Positions 45,042 through 54,389 are shown, numbered from the stretch's first letter. The stretch: 64,000 nt of DNA from Aquimarina aggregata (GCF_001632745.1 NZ_LQRT01000001.1:310001-374000), one strand, 5' to 3'. Notes: a model not told the origin generated them from the letters alone. Made by a program: numbers and translations.

Positions 45042-45839
45042 ATGAAAAGTGATCACTTTAGAATAGAAACCGACATCAATTATATAGATTCAAGAGATAA
45101 AATATTTAGAATGATATTTATTAGCGCTGGCGATGCTACTATTAAAATTGATTTTTCAACATATAATATTTTGGGGCCCGCATTAATTTTCATCTCTGAA
45201 AATCAGTTATTAAGTATTGAAAAAAAATCGAGTGAATTAAGTGGAAAAGCTGTGTGCTTTTCTAATGACTTTTTTTGTATTAAATTAAACAGAAGTGAGA
45301 CCTTCTGTGATGCTGTAATTTTTAACACTACCAAACCTCCGTATATTCCTTTACAAGCTTCTGAATCAAGAAAAGTAGACTATCTCATCACAGCTATGAA
45401 TAATGAACTAGAAGAGGCCAATGATTTTCAAGAGGAAATCATTATTTCACAATTAAAAACCTTGTTACTATCCTCTTCCAAAATTAAACTGAAACAGTTT
45501 GGAGAAGTTAATTTATCTATTCTATCCCCTGTTGTAACAGGATTTCAAAATCTTTTAGATCAAGAATATGAACGTCAGCATAATGTGCAATTTTATGCTG
45601 ATGAACTAAATATTTCGCCAAAAGGGCTAAACAAAGCTGTCAAAAAAGAGTTAGGAAGAACAGTTAGTGAGTTAATCAAAGAAAAGCTAATCGTTGAAGC
45701 AAAAAGAGAACTTTATACAAAAGAGCTTTCTATTAAGGAAATTGGTTTCAAATTAGGCTTCGAAGATCCTGCATATTTTAGTAGATTTTTCAGAAAAGAG
45801 ACTTCGCATAGCCCAAAAGAATACGCAGAATTGCTGTAA
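45042..45839 (+). CDS. AraC-family transcriptional regulator (first paralogue)
   Basis: A 265-aa regulator with an N-terminal cupin-like sensor (about 1-130; FRMIFISAGDATIKIDF, CFSNDFFCIKL) and a C-terminal AraC HTH (about 165-265; ELNISPKGLNKAVKKELGRTVSELI, SIKEIGFKLGFEDPAYFSRFFRKETSHSPKEYAELL). It resembles the regulator at 58138 in both halves. Its gene precedes the FAD reductase by 82 nt, where operator C lies, and it is a natural candidate to bind the repeated TTRTCCAT element. Confidence 0.9.
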   Translation: MKSDHFRIETDINYIDSRDKIFRMIFISAGDATIKIDFSTYNILGPALIFISENQLLSIEKKSSELSGKAVCFSNDFFCIKLNRSETFCDAVIFNTTKPPYIPLQASESRKVDYLITAMNNELEEANDFQEEIIISQLKTLLLSSSKIKLKQFGEVNLSILSPVVTGFQNLLDQEYERQHNVQFYADELNISPKGLNKAVKKELGRTVSELIKEKLIVEAKRELYTKELSIKEIGFKLGFEDPAYFSRFFRKETSHSPKEYAELL

Positions 45840-45868
45840 AGACCCAAAAACACCATACAAGGGGATAT

Positions 45869-45906
45869 TTGTCCTACCAGTAAAATCTTAAAGCCGAGTA
45901 CGTTTG
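45869..45906 (+). promoter_or_regulatory. AraC-type operator and promoter C (FAD reductase operon)
   Basis: TTGTCCTA (45869-45876) lies 30 nt before the -7 box TACGTTTG (45899-45906), the same geometry as the other sites. No good distal half-site is visible. The predicted transcription start (about 45913) is just before the ATG at 45922. Confidence 0.55.
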
Positions 45907-45921
45907 TATAAACGATTACAA

Positions 45922-46908
45922 ATGACTCATTATAGCATACTTATTATTGGTGCGGGACCTATTGGTTTAAGTTGCGGAATCGAAGCTCAAAATGCTGGTA
46001 TTTCATATAAAATTATTGACAAAGGAACTCTTGTTAATTCTATCCACAATTTCCCTACAGATATGACATTTTTTTCTAGTTCTGAAAAATTAGAAATAGG
46101 AAACCTCCCTTTTACATCACTTTCTGTACGCCCTACAAAACAAGAAGGTTTAGAATATTATAGACGTGTTGCCCAACATTATAAATTGAATATTGGCCTT
46201 TACGAAACATTCGAGTCTGTTAACAGAACATCTAATTTATCTAATAAAACACAATTTAAAATTGCTACATCCAAAGAAGCATATACTTGCGACTTTATCA
46301 TAAATGCAACTGGGTTTTATGACTCTCCTGTTCTTCTGGATATTCCTGGCGAAAAACTTAAAAAAGTAAATCATTACTTTACATCAGCACACCATCTATT
46401 TAAACAAAAAGTTGCTGTTATTGGGGCCTCAAACTCTGCAATTGATGTTGCATTAGAGGCATATAGAAAAGGTGCTGAAACAACTCTTTTGGTAAGAGGA
46501 AAAGAAATTAGTCCAAATGTAAAATATTGGATCAAACCAGATATAGAGGCCAGAATTGCAGAAAACAACATTAATATATACTATGAATCCGATGTTACAG
46601 CAATATCTGATCGCCATATCATATTTAAATCAAGAAATCAAACCATAAAACTTGAAAATGACTTTGTGTATGCCATGACCGGATATAGACCTAATTTCAA
46701 TTTATCAGAAAAACTAGGAATAGAAATAGATTCTACTACGGGATACCCAAAATACAATAAAACTACCATGGAAACCACTAGCCCAAATGTTTATCTAGCG
46801 GGAGTTGTTATAGGCGGTATGAATACTCGCCAATGGTTCATAGAAAACTCAAGAGATCACGGAAGTAAAATTATCAATCACATAAAAAAATATGAAACTA
46901 AAAAATAA
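45922..46908 (+). CDS. FAD/NAD(P)-dependent oxidoreductase, YpdA-like
   Basis: A 328-aa protein from the ATG at 45922; a TTG six codons upstream overlaps the promoter and is rejected. It has an N-terminal FAD-binding motif (IIGAGPIGLSCG), a second dinucleotide motif (VIGASNSAIDVALEAY) and the conserved AGVVIGGMNTRQWFIENSRDHG C-terminus. There is no CxxC, so it is not a thioredoxin reductase. The fold matches the putative bacillithiol disulfide reductase YpdA, which would link it to thiol redox balance. Its stop overlaps the next gene by 17 nt. Confidence 0.85.
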   Translation: MTHYSILIIGAGPIGLSCGIEAQNAGISYKIIDKGTLVNSIHNFPTDMTFFSSSEKLEIGNLPFTSLSVRPTKQEGLEYYRRVAQHYKLNIGLYETFESVNRTSNLSNKTQFKIATSKEAYTCDFIINATGFYDSPVLLDIPGEKLKKVNHYFTSAHHLFKQKVAVIGASNSAIDVALEAYRKGAETTLLVRGKEISPNVKYWIKPDIEARIAENNINIYYESDVTAISDRHIIFKSRNQTIKLENDFVYAMTGYRPNFNLSEKLGIEIDSTTGYPKYNKTTMETTSPNVYLAGVVIGGMNTRQWFIENSRDHGSKIINHIKKYETKK

Positions 46909-47584
46909 AGTGGCTATAGTAACAGGGTCTAGTAAAGGACTAGGACTAATTGTTGTTGAACAATTATTGGCCGAAGGTACATTTGTAATAGGTTTTAGTC
47001 GAAATAAAACTCCAATAGATCATCCTAATTTTGAAGGATATTGTTTAGATATTGGAAACGAAAGTGCCGTTACAGAAACTTTTAACAACGTTATTAAAAA
47101 ACACAACACCATTGATGTCATTATTAATAATGCTGGTTTTGGGGATTATCATAAACTCGAAGAAACAGATTCTCAATTAATGAGACAAATGTTTGAAACT
47201 AATGTCTTTGGGGTTTTCTATCTCACCAAGTGTGCCATCCCTTTTATGAAAAAGTCGCAACAAGGTCATATTATTAACATTTCTTCTATTGCAGGAATAG
47301 TAGGTATAGAGAACATGTCGGTCTACAACGGGACGAAATTTGCCGTAAAAGGAATGTCCGAATCTTTATACAAAGAATTACGTCCCCACGGTATAAAAGT
47401 GACCTGTATTCTTCCTGGATCTATAAGTACTAATTTCTTCGATGATTTTGATGGTTTCACAGCTAGCAATACAATGATGAATCCAACAGATGTTGCAGAT
47501 AGTATTTTATATTGTTTACAGTCTTCGGCTACGTTTCATCCAGTGAATTTAGAGATTAGACCATTTCATATCTCAAAACAATAA
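46892..47584 (+). CDS. Short-chain dehydrogenase/reductase
   Basis: A 230-aa NAD(P)-dependent SDR: TGSSKGLG (about 11-18), INNAGFGDY (about 80-88), the ISSIAG catalytic Ser, and YNGTKFAVKG with YxxxK. It is a classical SDR close to YvaG/FabG-like enzymes. It overlaps the FAD reductase gene by 17 nt, so the two form one operon under promoter C. Substrate unknown. Confidence 0.88.
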   Translation: MKLKNKVAIVTGSSKGLGLIVVEQLLAEGTFVIGFSRNKTPIDHPNFEGYCLDIGNESAVTETFNNVIKKHNTIDVIINNAGFGDYHKLEETDSQLMRQMFETNVFGVFYLTKCAIPFMKKSQQGHIINISSIAGIVGIENMSVYNGTKFAVKGMSESLYKELRPHGIKVTCILPGSISTNFFDDFDGFTASNTMMNPTDVADSILYCLQSSATFHPVNLEIRPFHISKQ

Positions 47585-47595
47585 TTAAAGGAAAA

Positions 47596-47654
47596 TAATA
47601 CAAGTCAAGTTCCTTTTTATCCATTTCGTACCCTGTCTTATCAATATACCTTTG
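47596..47654 (+). promoter_or_regulatory. AraC-type operator and promoter B (YHS operon)
   Basis: TTATCCAT (47617-47624) lies 30 nt before TACCTTTG (47647-47654). A weaker distal half-site TAATACAA (47596) lies 21 bp upstream, and TTATCAAT (47638) 21 bp downstream. The 38-nt core aligns gap-free with site A. Confidence 0.65.
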
Positions 47655-47709
47655 TTATGTAATCAAAACACAATTAAAAAGAAGTTAATACAATTAAAAT
47701 TTAAAAATT

Positions 47710-48159
47710 ATGAGAAATTTAGTTCTTGCACTAACCGTGCTAATATCAACTACGAGCTTTGCTCAAAGTATTAATACAAAATCTGTAGCCCTAGAAGGAT
47801 ATGATCTTGTAGGATATTTTACAAAAAACCAAGCCATTCAAGGTTCTGATAAATTATCTGTAGAAGTCGACGGGATACACTACTATTTTAGCAGTGTAGA
47901 AAATCAAAAACTATTCAAAGAAAACCCAACCAAATACATGCCAGAATGTGGCGGTTTTTGTGCCACAGCAGTAGCCACATCAAACGCCAAGTTTCCAGTT
48001 GATCCTGAAACTTTTAAGGTAACAGATGGTAAACTTTATCTTTTTTATAACGGACCATATAAAGGTGCCAATTTTAATGGCAAAGACCCTTGGGTAAAAG
48101 ATGAAAAAGCTCTGATCAAAAAAGCAAATGATAACTGGAAGACACTTAAAAACAGTTAA
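47710..48159 (+). CDS. Exported YHS-domain protein (first copy)
   Basis: A 149-aa protein with a signal peptide (TTSFAQ, cleavage about residue 19). The YHS-like domain (about 25-85; LEGYDLVGYFTKNQAIQGSDKLSVEVDGIHYYFSSVENQKLFKENPTKYMPECGGFCA) carries two Cys near its end (ECGGFC), which could bind metal or form a disulfide. YHS domains often bind copper or iron. Its 145-aa paralogue follows 71 nt downstream, with a hairpin between them. Confidence 0.85.
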   Translation: MRNLVLALTVLISTTSFAQSINTKSVALEGYDLVGYFTKNQAIQGSDKLSVEVDGIHYYFSSVENQKLFKENPTKYMPECGGFCATAVATSNAKFPVDPETFKVTDGKLYLFYNGPYKGANFNGKDPWVKDEKALIKKANDNWKTLKNS

Positions 48160-48172
48160 TCCAATTTCTAAT

Positions 48173-48210
48173 AAAGCCATCGTAGTGTTTTAACCTATAA
48201 CGATGGCTTT
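48173..48210 (+). terminator. Hairpin between the two YHS genes
   Basis: AAAGCCATCGT (48173-48183) pairs with ACGATGGCTTT (48200-48210), a perfect 11-bp stem with a 16-nt loop, followed by AAAA. It probably attenuates transcription, so that the first YHS protein is made in excess. Confidence 0.6.
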
Positions 48211-48230
48211 AAAATTTAAAAAACTAGCTT

Positions 48231-48668
48231 ATGAAAGTTTGTGCATTTATAATAGCGGTTTTCTTGATTTCATATAACCTGCAAGCCCAATCGATTAATA
48301 TTAAAAAAGTGGCTATAGAAGGCTATGATGTAGTCGCCTATCATAAAGGTCAAGCAATAGAAGGTACGAATAGATTAAGTGTAAAAATAAGAGACGTATT
48401 CTATCATTTTAGTAGCATTGAAAATAAGGCCCTTTTTAAGAAAAATCCAAAAAAGTACTTACCAAAATATGGAGGTTTCTGTGCCATCGGAATTGCAATA
48501 TATGATGGCAAATACAACATTGATCCAGAAGACTTTTTAATCGATAATGGTGAACTCTACCTATTCTGTCCTGATCAAATAGATAATTGGATAGCCGATC
48601 AAGAAAATCTAAAAAGGAAAGCTGAAATTGAATGGTTAAAAATGGAAGAAAAAGAAACTAAAAAATAA
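48231..48668 (+). CDS. Exported YHS-domain protein (second copy)
   Basis: A 145-aa protein with a signal peptide (ISYNLQAQ) and a YHS-like domain closely parallel to the preceding gene (IEGYDVVAYHKGQAIEGTNRLSVKIRDVFYHFSSIENKALFKKNPKKYLPKYGGFCAI). One of the two cysteines of the first copy (ECGG) is replaced by Tyr (KYGG), so the pair has diverged and a disulfide is impossible here. It lies 4 nt before the next small exported gene. Confidence 0.85.
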   Translation: MKVCAFIIAVFLISYNLQAQSINIKKVAIEGYDVVAYHKGQAIEGTNRLSVKIRDVFYHFSSIENKALFKKNPKKYLPKYGGFCAIGIAIYDGKYNIDPEDFLIDNGELYLFCPDQIDNWIADQENLKRKAEIEWLKMEEKETKK

Positions 48669-48672
48669 TACA

Positions 48673-49059
48673 ATGAAACAATACATTTTTTTAGCCTTTA
48701 GCATTATAGTAATCACATTTAATAGTAATGCTCAAAGCAAAGACAATCCCTATGCGGGAAAAACATTTAGAATTGATAATTATATAGGTGACAAACTAGA
48801 TAATTCTGAAGATTTAGTATTCACAAATAACGAAGTTGAAGGCTCTATTTGTGTACAGTATGGATTTAAAAAAGCTAAATACACTACCACAATTAATAAA
48901 AAAGGACTTCAAGAGTTTTCCTGCACAATGATTAGCAAAGAACACGGAAAAATGGTATGGACAGGCGAAAAGAACAAAAATCAAATCTCCGGAAAATACC
49001 TATGGACTAAGGAAGGACAAGATCCAATACAGTATACTTTCAAAGGAAAAATTAAATGA
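48673..49059 (+). CDS. Small exported protein, unknown function
   Basis: A 128-aa product with a signal peptide (ITFNSNAQ). The mature part is beta-rich and contains two Cys (SICVQYGFKKAKYTT and FSCTMISKEHG) that might pair. The hallmarks of a lipocalin-like or calycin barrel (KGLQEFSCTMISKEHGKMVWTGEKNKNQISGKYLWT) are suggestive only. It lies 4 nt after the second YHS gene and 1 nt before the next one. Confidence 0.75.
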   Translation: MKQYIFLAFSIIVITFNSNAQSKDNPYAGKTFRIDNYIGDKLDNSEDLVFTNNEVEGSICVQYGFKKAKYTTTINKKGLQEFSCTMISKEHGKMVWTGEKNKNQISGKYLWTKEGQDPIQYTFKGKIK

Positions 49060-49060
49060 C

Positions 49061-50017
49061 ATGAAAAAAAGCAACATTTATATATCACTATTTTCTCTGT
49101 CCGGAATACTAATCTTAACTATTATAATCTCATCTTTTACTAAATCCAAAAAAGATGAAAAACTCCCCTTGAATACTAGTATCTCTAACCTTATTTTTGA
49201 AGGGCAAAGAACCGTTTCTAAAAAAACAAAAGAGTTTTGGTTTGACGGAAAAGCAGAACTTTCGAGTTATAAATTAACTCAAGCCAGATATGGTGAAACA
49301 CACCAAGGCACAGCAGTTTTAGTATACGTAACAGAGCCATTTTCTAAAAAAGCAAATACAAAAGCTGATCACAATAATCCCAACAATGTATCTGTTCTAA
49401 AACTCAACAAAACACTAAAATTTAATACTGGTATTTATCCGTATTCGATGATGACTAGTACATTTTTTCCTTTAGAAAAAGAAAACACTTCGCTAAAAAT
49501 TACTTCTTCATTACAAGAATGGTGTGGTATGACTCACCTTGAAATGAAAAACGAAACTGATTTTATATTTGATTTTAGTTCATATTATGAAGGATTTACT
49601 TTTAAAAATAAAGTGATTAAAAAAACAATATTAGAAGATGATTTATGGACATTGATGCGTTTGAATCCAGAATTACTTCCTATTGGCGAGTATGACATTA
49701 TACCGTCAATGTCGTTCTTACGATTAAGAAATCGAGAACCAAAAGCATACAAAGCAATCATCACCCTACAAAATGATGATAAAGGCACCTCCCATTACAC
49801 CATGAACTATCCTGAATTAGAACGTGAACTTACGATACACTACACTTCAATATTTCCTTATGCTATTTTAGGATGGGAAGACACCCACTATAGTGGTTAT
49901 GGAGATGAAAAAAAACTACAAACCTCTAAAGCCGAACTCTTAAAAACTATTAAAACCGATTATTGGAATCAAAATCACAATAAAGACAAACACTGGAGAA
50001 AGAAGCTCGAATTATAA
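49061..50017 (+). CDS. Conserved protein of unknown function with an N-terminal membrane anchor
   Basis: A 318-aa protein with an N-terminal hydrophobic segment (LSGILILTIIISSFTK, no lipoprotein Cys), so anchored or exported. The rest is beta-rich (VSKKTKEFWFDGKAELSSYKLTQARYGETHQGTAVLVYVTEPFSKK, LQEWCGMTHLEMKN). Related proteins in Flavobacteriia are often labelled septum formation inhibitor Maf, but no Maf motif is visible here. It overlaps nothing and sits between two small exported genes and a reductase. Confidence 0.7.
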   Translation: MKKSNIYISLFSLSGILILTIIISSFTKSKKDEKLPLNTSISNLIFEGQRTVSKKTKEFWFDGKAELSSYKLTQARYGETHQGTAVLVYVTEPFSKKANTKADHNNPNNVSVLKLNKTLKFNTGIYPYSMMTSTFFPLEKENTSLKITSSLQEWCGMTHLEMKNETDFIFDFSSYYEGFTFKNKVIKKTILEDDLWTLMRLNPELLPIGEYDIIPSMSFLRLRNREPKAYKAIITLQNDDKGTSHYTMNYPELERELTIHYTSIFPYAILGWEDTHYSGYGDEKKLQTSKAELLKTIKTDYWNQNHNKDKHWRKKLEL

Positions 50018-50036
50018 AATACTTAAACCAAACAAC

Positions 50037-50579
50037 ATGAAAAATACACTTATTATCATAGCACATCCCAATTATAAAAATTCTACAGCTAACAAAATAA
50101 TAGTTGATTCTTTAATAGATAACATAAAAAATTATGATGTACACAATTTATCCGAGCTCTATCCCAACTTTAATATTGACGTAAAAAAAGAACAAGATGC
50201 ACTGGTAAAGGCTGACCACATTATTTTTCAGTTTCCGTTCTACTGGTATAGTGTACCGCCAATTTTAAAACAATGGATAGATATAGTATTAACATATGGT
50301 TTTGCATATGGAGAAGGAGGAGACAAGTTAAAAGGAAAAAGTTTTATTGTCAGTACTACTACCGGAACACCACTCGAAGCGTATAAAAGTGATGGAGCGA
50401 ATAAGTATACGATGGAAGAATTTTTGTATCCCATTAAACAAACGGCAAAATTATGTCTTATGAACTATATAGCCCCTGTGTACTCACATTCAATGATTGC
50501 TTGGAAAAAAGAAGATCAAATACAGGTGAGAAATAAAGCAAAAGAACATGCTAATCGTTTACTAACTTTAGTGTCATAA
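50037..50579 (+). CDS. NAD(P)H-dependent flavodoxin-fold oxidoreductase
   Basis: A 180-aa quinone-reductase-like flavoprotein: IIAHPNYKNSTANKII (FMN phosphate loop, about 7-22), DHIIFQFPFYWYSVPPILKQWIDIVLTYGFAYG (about 60-92) and the STTTGTPLEAY loop. These are the KefF/MdaB family signatures. It probably reduces quinones or other electrophiles in detoxification. It lies 19 nt after the preceding gene and belongs to the operon under promoter B. Confidence 0.88.
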   Translation: MKNTLIIIAHPNYKNSTANKIIVDSLIDNIKNYDVHNLSELYPNFNIDVKKEQDALVKADHIIFQFPFYWYSVPPILKQWIDIVLTYGFAYGEGGDKLKGKSFIVSTTTGTPLEAYKSDGANKYTMEEFLYPIKQTAKLCLMNYIAPVYSHSMIAWKKEDQIQVRNKAKEHANRLLTLVS

Positions 50580-50610
50580 ATCTAAAACAACTAACTAATA
50601 AAGACAGATA

Positions 50611-51429
50611 ATGAGTAATGATATAAAATTTGATTTTGCAAACAATTCAATAGCGACAGCCTATGACCAAGTTTTAGTTCCTTTACTTTTTGAACCTTGG
50701 ACCACAAGACTTATTACAGAAAACAAGCCTTGGTCTGGTAAATATGTTTTAGATCTAGCTTGCGGTACAGGAGCTGTTACAAAACAACTTTTAAATCATG
50801 TCACTTGTAAAGGAAAAGTATTTGCTTTAGATCTAAATGAAGAAATGCTTGCCATTAATAAAAAGAAGTTTGAAGAATTAGGCTGTGAAGATGTAATCGA
50901 ATTCATTCATGCATCCGCAGAAAAAATCCCAATTGAAGACAATACTCTAGACACTGTAATATGCCAACAAGGATTTCAATTTTTTCCTGATAAGCACAAA
51001 GCCGCCAGAGAAATATATAGAATACTAAATAAAGGAGGAGAATTAGTTATCTCTACTTGGCTTCCTGTTTCTGAATGTGAAATCTTTGGAATGCTCTGCG
51101 AAACATTAGAGGAAATAGAAGAAAAAGAATTATCTCAATTAATGCGCATACCTTTTGATTATATGCAAAAGGACGAGTTAAAAACGGTTTTTACAAAAGC
51201 TGGCTTTAACACCATCAAAATTGAAAAACAATCCATGAATCTTCACCTACCTGAAGGAGTGAATCAAGCTCTTGCATTTGTATACGGAACTCCTATCGGA
51301 CCTAAGTTAAAAGCGTTACCTCTAGAAAAACAAGAAAAATTTAAAGAAATCTTTACGAAAAAATTAAATCGATTCGATAAGAATAATTTTGGTAAAATGG
51401 CCGCATATATCTTAAAAACTCAAAAATAA
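50611..51429 (+). CDS. Class I SAM-dependent methyltransferase
   Basis: A 272-aa protein with SAM motif I VLDLACGTGAVTKQL (about 47-61), motif II FALDLNEEML, and motif III DNTLDTVICQQGFQFFPD. The fold and the QQGFQFFPD motif resemble the UbiE/Methyltransf_11 group. Substrate unknown. It is 31 nt after the reductase and closes the operon; no terminator-like hairpin is evident behind it. Confidence 0.87.
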   Translation: MSNDIKFDFANNSIATAYDQVLVPLLFEPWTTRLITENKPWSGKYVLDLACGTGAVTKQLLNHVTCKGKVFALDLNEEMLAINKKKFEELGCEDVIEFIHASAEKIPIEDNTLDTVICQQGFQFFPDKHKAAREIYRILNKGGELVISTWLPVSECEIFGMLCETLEEIEEKELSQLMRIPFDYMQKDELKTVFTKAGFNTIKIEKQSMNLHLPEGVNQALAFVYGTPIGPKLKALPLEKQEKFKEIFTKKLNRFDKNNFGKMAAYILKTQK

Positions 51430-51703
51430 CCCTTTACAAAAGTGACCGAACATCTAAACTATTCTATTATTTAACATAATTAGTTTGATCATATTATCTA
51501 GTTTTTTGACCATTTATGGTAATAAAACTTTAAGTGTACTTGTCTTTATTTTTTACATTTATATTCTTCGAAAAGTGTAAGAATCAAGACTAAATCCTAG
51601 CTTTTTTGTGTTACAATCATCATAAAAATAAAACCTCTAGTGATTATAGTTTGACTAATCTTTAATCAAGTTTTTCGGATTAAAAATTGAAAACATGCAA
51701 ATT

Positions 51704-53263
51704 ATGAAAACTAATCACATACGAGTTCTCTTTTTCTTTTTAGTGATAATTAGCACAATGGGATATGTGCATTCTCAGGAAACAAAAAAATATCAAGAAA
51801 GTTGGGAATCAGTAAATACCGTTACGGCAACTCCTAATTGGTTTCAAGATGCTAAATTTGGAATATATGCTCATTGGGGTCCTGTATCTTCGGCATTTGT
51901 TGGAGCAGATCCTAATCAATATTACGGAGGATGGCATGGTATGTTGATGTATCAAAATGGTAAACTTACTAAAGGAGAAAAAACAAAACCTACATCAAAT
52001 TATATACATCACAAAAAAAAGTATGGTGATCCAAAAAAGTATGGTTATAAGCATATTATTGAACAATTTAAACCTACCGCTTTTGATGCTAAAAAATGGG
52101 CTGATGTATTTGCACTTTCCGGAGCAAAATTTGCCGGTCCAGTGGCGATGCATCATGATAATTTTGCAATGTGGGATAGCAAAGCCACTCGATGGAATTC
52201 TATGAATTATGGAGGAATTGATCCTTCTGCCGCTCTTAAAAAAGAAATTGAAGCTAAAGGGATGAAGTTTATGGGGTCTTTTCATCATGCTTTTACATGG
52301 AAATATTTTGCTCCAGCCCATGCTTACGGTGGAATAAAATCTGAAGATTATGACCTCTATACAGATCCACATGAATTAGATTCAGATATTCCTTCGGATC
52401 GTTTTTACAAAGAATGGTGGGCTAAATTGAAAGAATTTATTGATGTATACCAACCTGATCTAATTTGGTTTGATTGGTGGCTCGAAAATATGACTGAAGA
52501 ATCCAGACTTAAATTTTTAGCATATTACTACAATAAAGGATTAGAATGGAATAAAGAAGTTGCGGTATGTTATAAAGAAAGTACTTTTACAGAAGAAAAT
52601 GCTATTAAAGATTATGAACGTGGGCGTCCTAATCAACCTAAAAAAGCAACTTGGCTAACCGATACTTCTCCCGGACAATGGTTTTATCGTCCAAACGCAA
52701 AGTTTAAAACTCCAAATGAACTTATAGACATTTTAGTTGATATCGTCTCAAAAAATGGTGTGATGCTCTTAAATGTACCTCCAAACCCTGATGGTTCTAT
52801 ACCCGAAAAAATGAGCGATTTATTAAAAGATATGGGTGCTTGGCTCGAAATAAATGGTGAGGCTATTTATAAAACACGTCCTTGGACAATCTTTGGAGAA
52901 GGCCCAACTCGTCTTTCTGAAGGGGGGCACAAAGTTGAAAAAATAAAAATCTCCTATACAAGTACAGATATTAGATTTACAAAAAGATCTGATAAAGAGA
53001 TTTTTGCAATAGTATTAGACACTCCGGAGAGCGATATTTTAATTAAATCCCTTACTACACAAATTGGATTGCTAAACTCTAAAATTGAAAAAATCCAACT
53101 ACTAGGAAGTACAGAAGAAATAAAATGGGAAAGAAATGAGCAAGGTTTACTAATTAAAAAGCCCAAATCATTTCCTACATCGTATGCACATTCATTTAAA
53201 ATAACTCTTGAAGGATATACCGAAAATAATATTGGGGGTACTGTTGATGCCCATAAAGACTAA
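51704..53263 (+). CDS. GH29 alpha-L-fucosidase, exported
   Basis: Predicted to release alpha-L-fucose from glycans in the periplasm or at the surface. The ATG at 51704 (MKTNHIRVLFFFLVIIS) gives the better signal peptide; a start three codons earlier at 51695 is possible. The GH29 landmarks are FGIYAHWGPVS (about 50-60), GAKFAGPVAMHHDNFAMWDS (about 140-158), KEWWAKLKEFIDVYQPDLIWFDWW with nucleophile Asp257, and LLNVPPNPDGSIPE. It is about 519 aa, full length. It stands alone, without a SusC/D pair nearby, and no regulator is adjacent except LysR downstream. Confidence 0.92.
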   Translation: MKTNHIRVLFFFLVIISTMGYVHSQETKKYQESWESVNTVTATPNWFQDAKFGIYAHWGPVSSAFVGADPNQYYGGWHGMLMYQNGKLTKGEKTKPTSNYIHHKKKYGDPKKYGYKHIIEQFKPTAFDAKKWADVFALSGAKFAGPVAMHHDNFAMWDSKATRWNSMNYGGIDPSAALKKEIEAKGMKFMGSFHHAFTWKYFAPAHAYGGIKSEDYDLYTDPHELDSDIPSDRFYKEWWAKLKEFIDVYQPDLIWFDWWLENMTEESRLKFLAYYYNKGLEWNKEVAVCYKESTFTEENAIKDYERGRPNQPKKATWLTDTSPGQWFYRPNAKFKTPNELIDILVDIVSKNGVMLLNVPPNPDGSIPEKMSDLLKDMGAWLEINGEAIYKTRPWTIFGEGPTRLSEGGHKVEKIKISYTSTDIRFTKRSDKEIFAIVLDTPESDILIKSLTTQIGLLNSKIEKIQLLGSTEEIKWERNEQGLLIKKPKSFPTSYAHSFKITLEGYTENNIGGTVDAHKD

Positions 53264-53305
53264 ATATATAATTTTATAACTGACGGATTTCTAAATCATC
53301 TATTA

Positions 53306-54208
53306 TCACACTTTAAGAAGCGATTCATTAAAGTGCTTTTTTACCGCATCAACAAATGAATTCTCAATATTAGAAATTTTGTTTAAACTAGCGATGTACC
53401 AGTCTCTTTTTCCTACATTTAAATCAAAAGGAATTATTTCTAGATTTTTATGATTTAAAAAAGGAACAACGGACCATTTTGCCATAACCGAGATCCCCAA
53501 ATTTGCACTAACCAGTTCGATAATTGCCTCGGTTAATTGTGCTTTTTGAATAGTACGTACAAATCCAACATTATTATGTAGTATACTTGTAAGCACATAG
53601 TTTTTTTCTTCAGGAATATCATATAAAATTAAATCTTGATTGATCAAATCAGTTAAGTTGATTGTTTTTTGCGTACTTAGTTCATTGTCTTTAGATAAAA
53701 TCACAACCATTTCATCTGTTACCAAAGGTTCAAAATGAATTGATGGATGACTAGATTTAGTGCTTACAATAGCCAAATCAATTTTACCTTCTATTAAATA
53801 TTCTAAAGGCTCTTTTGTAGCCTCTATATCAATTTTAACGTTAATCTTTGGATGTTCTTGTCTAAATTCACGAACAACATTTGGTAACCAATGATAACAT
53901 GTATAGCACTCGGTAGTTAATCTAATATTTTTTTTCTTTCCCATTTTAATGGCATCCAATTCTGAATTAAGTTGATTCATCGATGCTAGCATTTTTTCTG
54001 AATTCGCAAAAAGTACTTGACCTACTTCTGTGAGTATTAATTTTTTATTCAATCTATTAAATACTTTGAGTCCGAGTTCTTCTTCTAGTTTTTTTAACTG
54101 GTGACTTAATGCAGGTTGAGAAAGAAATAATTTATCAGCGGCTTTTGTTACAGATCCTTCTTTTACAATAACATTAACCAATTTCAAATTCCGTAAAGAA
54201 ACATTCAT
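53306..54208 (-). CDS. LysR-family transcriptional regulator
   Basis: A 300-aa LysR regulator: N-terminal winged HTH (about 3-62; SVTKAADKLFLSQPALSHQLKKLEEELGLKVFNRLNKKLILTEVGQ) and a periplasmic-binding-like effector domain. It is divergent from the haloalkane dehalogenase gene, 181 nt away, the standard arrangement for a LysR regulator and its target. It is convergent with the fucosidase gene. The effector is unknown. Confidence 0.92.
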   Translation of the reverse strand: MNVSLRNLKLVNVIVKEGSVTKAADKLFLSQPALSHQLKKLEEELGLKVFNRLNKKLILTEVGQVLFANSEKMLASMNQLNSELDAIKMGKKKNIRLTTECYTCYHWLPNVVREFRQEHPKINVKIDIEATKEPLEYLIEGKIDLAIVSTKSSHPSIHFEPLVTDEMVVILSKDNELSTQKTINLTDLINQDLILYDIPEEKNYVLTSILHNNVGFVRTIQKAQLTEAIIELVSANLGISVMAKWSVVPFLNHKNLEIIPFDLNVGKRDWYIASLNKISNIENSFVDAVKKHFNESLLKV

Positions 54209-54269
54209 TATTCATAAATTTTATCAATACTATAAAATTAATTCATTTTTCTTATAAACACAATTGATT

Positions 54270-54277
54270 TATTTTTG
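54270..54277 (+). promoter_or_regulatory. Candidate -7 box of the haloalkane dehalogenase promoter
   Basis: TATTTTTG fits TAnnTTTG exactly in the LysR/dehalogenase divergent region. The leader would be about 105 nt, leaving room for a LysR site. Confidence 0.35.
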
Positions 54278-54389
54278 AATTTTAGAAATGTTGATTAGGA
54301 AATATGAAACAAGTTCTTCTGTTTTCAAAAAAAATGAAACTACTACACTATCATCTATACTTTTTTCAATAACCACTAAAGTTTAAACT

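Noticed and set aside
45904..45921. TTG start upstream of the FAD reductase ATG
   Set aside because: It lies inside the -7 box region of promoter C; the ATG at 45922 places the FAD motif at the expected N-terminal position.
49061..50017. Annotation as septum formation inhibitor Maf
   Set aside because: The label is common for this family in Flavobacteriia, but no Maf nucleotide pyrophosphatase motif is present.
54240..54277. AraC-type operator in front of the haloalkane dehalogenase
   Set aside because: The -7 box is good, but the bases 30 nt upstream (AATTCATT) do not fit TTRTCCAT; the adjacent LysR is the more likely regulator.
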